Shown piece by piece: positions 57,769 to 64,000 of a stretch of DNA of 64,000 bases; the first letter of the stretch is position 1; each line of letters opens with the position of its first letter. The translations under genes were made by a program, and so were the position numbers. This DNA is from JACVRN01 sp963715565 (GTDB taxonomy: Bacteria; Acidobacteriota; Blastocatellia; Pyrinomonadales; Pyrinomonadaceae): assembly GCA_963715565.1 (NCBI GenBank), contig OY970256.1, positions 2,728,001 through 2,792,000 of the forward strand. Reading direction: 5' to 3'. The notes below the pieces were generated by a model that was given only the letters and a program-made list of their open reading frames with translations, searched no databases and was not told where the DNA came from.

Positions 57769-60174
57769 ATGCGTATACGCGCGCTCGCGCTCATGGCTCT
57801 AGCGGTTCTCTTTCCGTCGCTCTCGCCGTTTCACGCGGCGCGGACGAGCAATCATTCTTCTGTCTTGAGCGAAGCGGCGGAGACGCGAACGGCCACGGGT
57901 CTTGTGCCTGCGCCCGAAGAGGTGCTCGGGTTTCGTCCCGGCGATGACCGTCGGCTGGCAAGCTGGCGCGAAGTGGTCGAGTACTTCCGCCGCCTGGATG
58001 CTGCGAGCGAGCGCGTACAGTTTGCGGAACTCGGCAAGACGACGATGGGCGCGCCCTTTGTGATGGCCACCATCAGCGCGCCGGAGAATCTCGCGCGCCT
58101 CGAAGAATACAGAAAGATTCAGGAGCAGCTCGCAGACCCGCGCCTGCTCGGGCCGAACCGGGACGCACGCGCGCGACAGTTGATTGCGCGCGGTAAGACA
58201 ATCGTTCTCATCACCTGCGGCATACACTCCACGGAAGTCGGCTCGTATCTTTCGAGCATGCTCATCGCGCACAGGCTCGCTTCTGCCGATGATCCCTTGA
58301 CTCGCGAAATCCTGCGGAACACCATCGTCCTGCTCGTCCCGTCGCTCAATCCCGATGGAGTGGACATCGTCAAGAACTGGTACGACAAAACCCGTGGCAC
58401 GCCCTATGAAGGCACGGACCCGCCAGAGCTTTATCACAAGTACACGGGCCACGATAACAACCGCGACTGGTACGCCTTCACGCAGGTCGAGACACGTATC
58501 ACCGTCGAGCGGATTCACAACGTCTGGCACCCGCAGATTGTCCACGACATACATCAGCAGGGCGCGAACGGCTCAAGACTTTTTCTGCCGCCCTACATGA
58601 AACCCGTGGAGCCGAACGTCCCGCGCCAGATTGTAGAAGGCTACACGGAATTAGGAAGCGCTATCGCGGCGGAGATGCGCGGCGCGGGCTTTCAAGGCAT
58701 CACGACCAACACGACCTACGACGCATGGACGCCCGCGCGTGCCTACTCGCACTATCACGGCGGCGTACGCATTCTTTCAGAAACCGCTTCGGCCCGAATA
58801 GCCACGCCCGTCAACATCAAGTTCGCTGACTTGCGCTCACGCGACCCCGGCTACAACCCGCAGCGAGAGTCGCCCGAATTCTCGCCCCTCTGGATGGGAG
58901 GCGCATGGCATTTAAGAGACATTACAAACTACATGACGACCGCCGCCTTCTCGCTCTTAAAACATGCGGCGCAGAATCGCGAGCGTTGGCTCAACCGTTT
59001 TTATGAGATTGGAAAGGAAGCTATCAGGCCGCGAAAGAAGGGCGAACTGTCTGCGTTTCTAATTCCACCTTCAGACAATAGTGAAAAGCTGTTGCAAATA
59101 TTGGGCAGGGGTGGAGTGGAGATGGACTATATCACCAAATCCTTCACCGTTAATGGAAAGACTTTTCCAGAAGACACAGTCATCATACGCCTTGACCAGC
59201 CCTACGGTGGCTTCGCCAAAGCGCTATTAGAAAGACAGCATTATCCGGATTTGCGCGACTCATCCGGCCACCCCGTTGCTCCTTATGATGTCACAGCTCA
59301 TACACTGCCCTTATTGATGAATGTTGAGGTACAAGCTATCAACTCACCTTTCAGATACCCGAAGGGCAAACCTCTTTTGTTCGCTACAACCGGCTGCCAG
59401 TTAATTTCTAAAGGGCTCGTGGCGATTTACAAATCGCATGTCCCTTCCATGGATGAAGGGTGGACTCGCTGGGTACTTGAACAACGAGGGGTGTCTTACA
59501 GCGTGCTCGAAGACAAAGATGTACGCGCCAGCAACTTTAAATATGTGGTGGGTTTGATGCAGGAGCGTAATCTTGACGTCATTATCATTCCGGACCAAAC
59601 GCCGCGCGCAATTTTTGAGGGACACCGCAAAGGCACAATGCCTGAAGAGTACACGGGCGGCCTCGGCGCGGAAGGCGTCAGGGCTTTGCGCGAGTTTGTC
59701 GAAGCGGGCGGCACGCTCGTCTGTCTGAATCGCGCATCCTCATTCGCCATCCAGCAGTTCAAACTGCCCGTGCGCGACATCACGGAAGGACTCAAGCGCA
59801 CGGAGTTTTATGCACCCGGTTCTATTCTGCGGATGGAGCTTGACACGACGCATGCGATAGCCAGGGGCATGCCGAAGGAGTCCGTGGCGTGGGTCGAGAA
59901 TTCGCCCGTCTTTGAGATCAGCGATCAGAAAGAGGCCGCGCGCGTCCATCTCATCGCGCGTTATCCCGTGAACTCTGACCCGCTGCTTTCGGGCTGGCTT
60001 TTGGGCGGGGAGCGTTTGCGCGGAAAGGCTGCGCTCGTCGAAGTCAAAATGGGCCGTGGCCGCGTCATCCTCTTCGGCTTTCGACCGCAGTATCGCGGGC
60101 AATCCCTGGCAACTTACCAGCTCTTTTTCAACTCCTTCACGCTCGCCGCCAAACAGAGCGCCCTAAGCGAGTAA
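57769..60174 (+). CDS. M14-family zinc carboxypeptidase-like protein, secreted
   Basis: An 801-residue protein. A signal peptide (RIRALALMALAVLFPSLSPF) is followed by the M14 domain, with zinc ligands in CGIHSTEVGS (His and Glu) and HDIHQQG (His), the substrate Asn/Arg in GHDNNRDWYAF, and the general base in ILSETASAR. The C-terminal half (about residues 420-800) has a glutamine-amidotransferase/ThuA-like fold seen in many large acidobacterial M14 proteins, with no clear catalytic motif. Such enzymes trim C-terminal residues from extracellular peptides. GGAG at 57755-57758 precedes the ATG. The middle of the gene (about 59000-59600) looks slightly less GC-rich than its ends. Confidence 0.9.
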   Translation: MRIRALALMALAVLFPSLSPFHAARTSNHSSVLSEAAETRTATGLVPAPEEVLGFRPGDDRRLASWREVVEYFRRLDAASERVQFAELGKTTMGAPFVMATISAPENLARLEEYRKIQEQLADPRLLGPNRDARARQLIARGKTIVLITCGIHSTEVGSYLSSMLIAHRLASADDPLTREILRNTIVLLVPSLNPDGVDIVKNWYDKTRGTPYEGTDPPELYHKYTGHDNNRDWYAFTQVETRITVERIHNVWHPQIVHDIHQQGANGSRLFLPPYMKPVEPNVPRQIVEGYTELGSAIAAEMRGAGFQGITTNTTYDAWTPARAYSHYHGGVRILSETASARIATPVNIKFADLRSRDPGYNPQRESPEFSPLWMGGAWHLRDITNYMTTAAFSLLKHAAQNRERWLNRFYEIGKEAIRPRKKGELSAFLIPPSDNSEKLLQILGRGGVEMDYITKSFTVNGKTFPEDTVIIRLDQPYGGFAKALLERQHYPDLRDSSGHPVAPYDVTAHTLPLLMNVEVQAINSPFRYPKGKPLLFATTGCQLISKGLVAIYKSHVPSMDEGWTRWVLEQRGVSYSVLEDKDVRASNFKYVVGLMQERNLDVIIIPDQTPRAIFEGHRKGTMPEEYTGGLGAEGVRALREFVEAGGTLVCLNRASSFAIQQFKLPVRDITEGLKRTEFYAPGSILRMELDTTHAIARGMPKESVAWVENSPVFEISDQKEAARVHLIARYPVNSDPLLSGWLLGGERLRGKAALVEVKMGRGRVILFGFRPQYRGQSLATYQLFFNSFTLAAKQSALSE

Positions 60175-60202
60175 AAATCAGAAAAGCGAGAGGACAGAAA
60201 TT

Positions 60203-60347
60203 AACAGGGATGGACAGGATAGACAGGATAAGAAGAAGTGATAAATGCAAAGTGCAAAGTGCAGAATTAAAGAATAGCTTTTCCTTCATCATTTTGCATT
60301 CTGACTTTTGCATTGTTTTTATCCTGTCTATCCTGTCCATCCCTGTT
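60203..60347. repeat. Nested tandem-unit hairpins (ACAGGATAG nonamer and TGCAAAG heptamer)
   Basis: Outer arms: GGATGGACA, GGATAGACA, GGATA (60203-60231) with TATCC, TGTCTATCC, TGTCCATCC on the right (60319-60347). Inner arms: TGCAAAG, TGCAAAG, TGCAGAA with TTCTGAC, TTTTGCA. It is therefore two repeat families nested one inside the other, between the M14 gene and the next promoter. Confidence 0.88.
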
Positions 60348-60392
60348 TGAATTTTGGCCTCGAAAAAAGAAACAACCCGCGCCGAATTAGCG

Positions 60393-60462
60393 TATAATAC
60401 TCCTCGGGTAGATGCCCGGGCAGAAGTGCGGAACACGTGGAAAGCCAAGCGCACAGGGCATC
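60393..60462 (+). promoter_or_regulatory. Perfect -10 element and structured leader
   Basis: TATAAT at 60393-60398 without a recognisable -35. The RNA from about 60405 can fold into GATGCCC (60411-60417) with GGGCATC (60456-60462), and inside that GTGCG (60426-60430) with CGCAC (60450-60454). It does not match any riboswitch I know by sight. The gene start follows 16 bases later. Confidence 0.4.
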
Positions 60463-60477
60463 TTCTTTAGGCCAATA

Positions 60478-61185
60478 ATGGTCGCCTTTTTTATCACCTC
60501 TCTTATTCTAATAGCCGCAATCCTTTACGCTTTATACCGTTGGCAACGCAACTCTGTGCTTAAGGGAGCGGAGGAGCGCGTGTTGCTTCCGCCCGAGCCG
60601 GGCTTTCGAGGTCTGTTCGGCGCGGGCGAAGACGCGCCCGCGCTCAAGAGCGCGTTTGAGGACGCTGAAGCTGCCGCCGCAGAGCACCGCGCGGCGCTCA
60701 TGGAGCGCGCCGCGCAGGGCGACAAAGAGGCCCTCGTGGATGCCGCCGCGCTTGCCGACACTGCCGTTTACGACGAAGTCCTGAACGCGCTTCTGGATGG
60801 TGCGGATTCAGACCAGAAGCTGCCAGGGCTCGTCTCCTTCATCGCGCGCTCTGTTCCGCGCCCGCGCGTCAACCGCAGGCTGGCCGAAAGATTTTTGGAA
60901 TCATGGAAGGCTTCACCCGATAGAAGCTCTACGGCCAAGATGCTGCACGTCGTGGCGCTTGCGGACGACGCGGAAGCTTACGGACGAGCAGTGGAAACTG
61001 CGATTGATTTTCTGCACAAGGGCCGCATCCCTTCTCTTTCCGTGGAGGAGCTGCGCCAACTGGCTGAAAGCGAATACTGGATACTATCGCAAACCGTGAG
61101 AAGCTCCGGCGAGGGCTTTCTCTTGAAACGTCAACTCGCCCGGCTGCGCCGTGAGGGGAGTGCGAAGCGGCGCGCTTCCGGGTGA
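60478..61185 (+). CDS. Single-pass membrane protein of unknown function
   Basis: A 235-residue protein. One N-terminal TM helix (residues 2-19, VAFFITSLILIAAILYAL), then a cytoplasmic, Ala/Glu-rich helical body with TPR- or HEAT-like helix pairs (KEALVDAAALADTAVYDEVL, then SRPRVNRRLAERFLESW). No enzymatic motif is seen. The start is ATG 60478 (weak TTTAGG before it); an ATG at 60412 in the leader would add 22 residues. The flotillin-like gene begins 50 bp downstream, so the product may work with that membrane assembly. Confidence 0.75.
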   Translation: MVAFFITSLILIAAILYALYRWQRNSVLKGAEERVLLPPEPGFRGLFGAGEDAPALKSAFEDAEAAAAEHRAALMERAAQGDKEALVDAAALADTAVYDEVLNALLDGADSDQKLPGLVSFIARSVPRPRVNRRLAERFLESWKASPDRSSTAKMLHVVALADDAEAYGRAVETAIDFLHKGRIPSLSVEELRQLAESEYWILSQTVRSSGEGFLLKRQLARLRREGSAKRRASG

Positions 61186-61234
61186 AATTGTTTTACGCCC
61201 CCTTTGATGGTTTAGCTGAAAGTCGAGGATTATC

Positions 61235-63430
61235 ATGAACGAGATTGATCTGTGGTCGATTGTCCCCGTTGTCGCGGTGGCGCTCGTGGCGCTGATTGTG
61301 CTGCTCGTTATCCTGAGCCGCACTCTGGTCAACGTCGGAGCGCGCGAGATTGCCATTAAGGAGCGGCGTTACCTCGGCGCGAAGATGCCGCCGGGCCGCG
61401 TCGTCGCCACGGAAGGCGAAGTCGGCATACAGGCCGACGTCTTGAAGCCGGGCCTGCACTTTATCAAGTACCCCTTCGAGCGCGTCGTGCGCAAAGTGCC
61501 CTTGATTGAAATCGGCGCGGACGAGATGGGCGTCATCGAAGCGATTGACGGCGAGCCGATGCCGCCGGGCGGAATCTTCGCGCTCGACCGCGCGCAGAAC
61601 GCGCACAACAATTTTCAGGACCCGATTGCGTTTATCAAACGCGGCGGCGTCAAGGGCATACAGCTTCGCACGCTCCCGCCGGGCCTGTGGCCGATTCACC
61701 CGTATCTCTTCCGCGTCTCGGTTGCCAAAACGACGGTCGTGCCTCCGGGCAAAGTCGGCGTCGTGACGGCTGCCGACGGTGCTCCGCTCGACGCGGGCCG
61801 CTTGCACGGCAAAGCCATAGACGGCCACCACAACTTTCAGGACGCCGAGCAATACATAGCCTCCGGCGGCCAGAAAGGCCCGCAGGTCGAGATACTGACG
61901 CCCGGCACGTATCGCATCCTGACAAACAGCGTGGACATAGACAACAACAACAACGTCAAGCCCGGTCTGTTCGTGGTGCGTCTCTTCGATGCGACCATCA
62001 TCTCGGAGAACGCGATTGGACTGGTCGAAGCACTGGACGGAGCGCCGCTCGACCCGCGCGATTACGTCGCCACGCCCGTCATGGGCCACGACAATTTTCA
62101 GGACTGCAACGAGTTCATCACGGGCGGCGGTCAGCGCGGCCCGCAGAAGGACATCCTTCTGCCCGGCACTTACTACATCAACCCGCTCGTCTTCAAAGTG
62201 ATTCCCGAGACGGCCAAGGAAGTAAAGCCGGGTGAGGTCGCCGTGATTGTCTCCAACACAGGCAAAGACCCCGGCGAAGAAGTCCGTCGCTCTATGGCCG
62301 CGAAGGTGCGCGAGCGTATGGAGCGCGAGGAGCAGGAGCATGTAGAGCAGGCGGCTGCGCGTCTGGATAAGCTTTCTGATGAGAGCCGCAACGTCGAAGA
62401 GATTCAGGAAGACTTGATGTCCGGCGACCCTGCCGACCGTCGCTTAGACGAAGGCGCGCACGAAGCCTACGTTGTGCCCGAAGGTTATCGCGGCATACAG
62501 GAAACGGTCGTCGGCCCCGGTCGCTACTACGTCAACACGCTGGCGATTACGCCCATCGTTATCCCCACTACGAACCAGACGGTCGAGTGGACGGCTGGCG
62601 AAGTCAACCAATCGTTCAACCCCTTCGAGGTCATCTCCAAGGACGGTTTCACGATGCAGTTGGAAGTGCGCGTCGTCTTCCGCGTCAAACCCGAAGACGC
62701 GCCCTTCATGGTCGCCAAGATAGGCTCGATTGATAAGCTCATACAGAACGTGATGCATCCTCTGATTGACTCCATCTTCCGCAATCAGGCTTCGGAATCA
62801 AGCGCCATGGCCTACTTGCAGAATCGTCACGAGGAGCAGGAGCGCGCCGAGGCTCGTGTCCGCGCGCACCTTTTGAAGTATCACGTAGACGTCGTCAACG
62901 TGCTCATCTGCCACATACATCTTCCGGCTGAGCTGATGAAGACGCAGACCGAGAAGATTCTGGCCGAGCAACGCCAGAACATGTTCGACGCGCAACGCGA
63001 GGCCGAAGAGAAGCGCATTCAGCTTGAGAAGATTACGGCGCAAGCCAACAACCAGAAAGACCTGATGGCCGCAACCGTCGGTGTGGAGATTGCGGGCAAG
63101 CGCGCCGAACAGCGCAAGGCCGAGGCCGAAGGCGAGGCGCACTACATCCTCTCCACGGGCCGCGCCGAAGCAGAGAAGGTGCGACTGATGGGCGAGGCGC
63201 AGGGCGTCGCCTATCACGAACAGGTCAACGCGCTCGGCGCACAGGGCGTCGCCCTCGTCGAAACCCTCAAGGTCATCGGCGAAAAAGGCGTCCGCATCAC
63301 ACCGGACGTCATGGCTTCAGGCGGCTCCGGCGACAGCGCGGGCAACCTCGGCACACTCCTTCTGCTAAACTTATTCCGTGACCGCTTGGGCGCGCCCGGA
63401 GAGAATGGCGCGAAGGTTAGTGTAAAGTAA
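61235..63430 (+). CDS. Flotillin-like SPFH protein with three N-terminal internal repeats
   Basis: A 731-residue protein. One TM helix (residues 8-28) anchors it in the membrane. Then come three related repeats (about 98-162, 172-235 and 260-322), each with a G-V-hydrophobic strand, a DG-x-P segment, HNNFQD, HHNFQD or HDNFQD, and GG-x-(K/R)G-x-Q followed by L-x-PG. A SPFH/prohibitin domain follows (about 440-600, VISKDGFTMQLEVRVVFRVK in part). The C-terminal Ala/Glu/Arg-rich coiled coil (RAEARVRAHLL, then KRAEQRKAEAEGEAHYIL) is typical of flotillins, which form large rings at membrane microdomains. The start is ATG 61235. The downstream gene encodes a YqiJ/NfeD-like partner, the usual flotillin neighbour. 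Confidence 0.92.
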   Translation: MNEIDLWSIVPVVAVALVALIVLLVILSRTLVNVGAREIAIKERRYLGAKMPPGRVVATEGEVGIQADVLKPGLHFIKYPFERVVRKVPLIEIGADEMGVIEAIDGEPMPPGGIFALDRAQNAHNNFQDPIAFIKRGGVKGIQLRTLPPGLWPIHPYLFRVSVAKTTVVPPGKVGVVTAADGAPLDAGRLHGKAIDGHHNFQDAEQYIASGGQKGPQVEILTPGTYRILTNSVDIDNNNNVKPGLFVVRLFDATIISENAIGLVEALDGAPLDPRDYVATPVMGHDNFQDCNEFITGGGQRGPQKDILLPGTYYINPLVFKVIPETAKEVKPGEVAVIVSNTGKDPGEEVRRSMAAKVRERMEREEQEHVEQAAARLDKLSDESRNVEEIQEDLMSGDPADRRLDEGAHEAYVVPEGYRGIQETVVGPGRYYVNTLAITPIVIPTTNQTVEWTAGEVNQSFNPFEVISKDGFTMQLEVRVVFRVKPEDAPFMVAKIGSIDKLIQNVMHPLIDSIFRNQASESSAMAYLQNRHEEQERAEARVRAHLLKYHVDVVNVLICHIHLPAELMKTQTEKILAEQRQNMFDAQREAEEKRIQLEKITAQANNQKDLMAATVGVEIAGKRAEQRKAEAEGEAHYILSTGRAEAEKVRLMGEAQGVAYHEQVNALGAQGVALVETLKVIGEKGVRITPDVMASGGSGDSAGNLGTLLLLNLFRDRLGAPGENGAKVSVK

Positions 63431-63440
63431 GACACGCGCC

Positions 63441-63491
63441 CTTGATGGCTCGAAGGATGACAGGAAAGAAATGGCCCTTCGAGCCATCAAG
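63441..63491. repeat. Perfect 16-bp inverted repeat between the flotillin and its partner
   Basis: CTTGATGGCTCGAAGG (63441-63456) and CCTTCGAGCCATCAAG (63476-63491), loop 19 bases. No T run follows, so an intrinsic terminator is unlikely. It could be a processing or stability hairpin within the operon. Confidence 0.85.
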
Positions 63492-63616
63492 TGGCCGTGC
63501 CGTCCGGCGCTTGAGAGCATGGACGACGGCCTTTCTCTTTGGCCGCAGAGCAAGCGGTTTTATCTATCAAGCTTAACTTCAAGACTACTTCCAAAGCTCG
63601 CTGAGGAACAATCATC

Positions 63617-64000
63617 GTGTCTGAATTTTTGACAAGCATCAGTGCGCAGAGCGTGTTTCTCATTATCGCCGGCATCGGGCTGGTCTTTCTCCTGATCTCT
63701 TTAATCTTCGGAGAACTGTTTGATAATCTCGGCTTTGATTTTAACGCGGACGGTATAGCGGACGGTCCGGGGTTTTTGGACTCGCGCGCTTTGAGTGTCT
63801 TTGTCACCTCGTTCGGGGGCTTCGGGGCGATTGGCATTCAGATGGGGCTGAGCATCCTTGCCAGCTCGCTTCTGGGTCTGGCGAGCGGAGTCATCCTCGG
63901 CGGCGTCGTGATGGTGTTCGCTCGTTTTTTGTACGGCCAACAGTCTTCAAGCTCAGTCAGCACGTCGCAGCTCGTGGGCCGCACGGCACAGATTACCGTT
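63617..64000 (+). CDS. YqiJ/NfeD-like membrane protein, partial (continues past the window)
   Basis: GTG at 63617, with AGGA at 63603-63606, opens a frame that is still open at the window end (128 codons). The first TM helix is SVFLIIAGIGLVFLLISLIFG. There are further hydrophobic segments around residues 60-110 (FGGFGAIGIQMGL, then LASSLLGLASGVILGGVVMVF). The sequence then enters the start of an OB-fold: SQLVGRTAQITV, as in NfeD and YqiJ. Such proteins are encoded next to flotillins (yqiJ-yqiK, nfeD-floT pairs) and act with them at the membrane. The C-terminal OB domain is missing only because the window ends. Confidence 0.8.
   Translation, partial: MSEFLTSISAQSVFLIIAGIGLVFLLISLIFGELFDNLGFDFNADGIADGPGFLDSRALSVFVTSFGGFGAIGIQMGLSILASSLLGLASGVILGGVVMVFARFLYGQQSSSSVSTSQLVGRTAQITV

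Noticed and set aside
61193..62341. 382-codon open frame antisense to the flotillin-like gene, and similar ones at 5558-6349 and 40716-41789
   Set aside because: Same reason: composition-driven shadows of strong genes (flotillin, topA, NtrC-type regulator) with low-complexity Arg/His-rich translations.

Overview
The window looks like a chromosomal contig of a free-living, aerobic, GC-rich (about 60% by eye) Gram-negative-type bacterium. My best guess is Acidobacteriota, perhaps Blastocatellia. The grounds are the mixture of M28 and M14 secreted peptidases, carboxypeptidase-regulatory-domain proteins, a Ser/Thr kinase with a membrane sensor, a benzoyl-CoA epoxidase pathway, and very abundant intergenic simple-repeat hairpins. 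No rRNA or ribosomal marker is present, so this placement is an inference.

Layout. 0-9.5 kb: housekeeping and secreted proteins (metallophosphoesterase, TPR protein, M28 peptidase, topA, dprA) and a selenocysteine tRNA. 9.9-14.3 kb: one very large TIR-CHAT-NTPase-TPR protein, an NLR-like conflict protein. 14.4-36.9 kb: an aromatic-CoA catabolic region with boxC, boxB, a TetR regulator, three enoyl-CoA hydratases, an SDR, a RidA-like protein, an acyl-CoA dehydrogenase, a flavin monooxygenase, an old-yellow-enzyme homologue, a kynureninase-like enzyme, tryptophan 2,3-dioxygenase, a benzoate/anthranilate-CoA ligase and a thioesterase. Together they suggest tryptophan to kynurenine to anthranilate to anthraniloyl-CoA, joined with the benzoyl-CoA epoxide (box) route. 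Two AT-richer patches interrupt this region: an XRE regulator with a small unknown gene and two operators (24.8-26.2 kb), and a TcmP/three-Cys-motif pair (33.2-34.8 kb). 36.9-47.3 kb: a DUF433 orphan, an unknown protein, a membrane 4Fe-4S/cyclic-nucleotide-binding protein, an NtrC-type two-component system and a c-di-GMP HD-GYP/GGDEF protein. 47.4-48.5 kb: about 1 kb without a convincing gene, full of inverted and 21-bp tandem repeats. 48.5-64 kb: transporters (MFS, OPT), a LOG-like protein, PilZ, secreted proteins, an M14 peptidase, and a flotillin-like protein with a downstream YqiJ/NfeD-like partner cut by the window end.

The most striking non-coding feature is a set of at least 15 intergenic elements. 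Each arm is a run of 7-bp (sometimes 8- or 9-bp) tandem units and the other arm is its reverse complement. They fill almost every gap in the catabolic gene row, often supply stop or start codons, and sit where a Shine-Dalgarno site would be expected. A second repeat class (three copies of about 190-205 bp) is a palindromic composite of five hairpins. In one place it lies inside the loop of a heptamer-repeat hairpin.

Start codons were moved inward from the longest open frame wherever the upstream part only translated a repeat. All functional calls rest on motifs read by eye; no database search was run.
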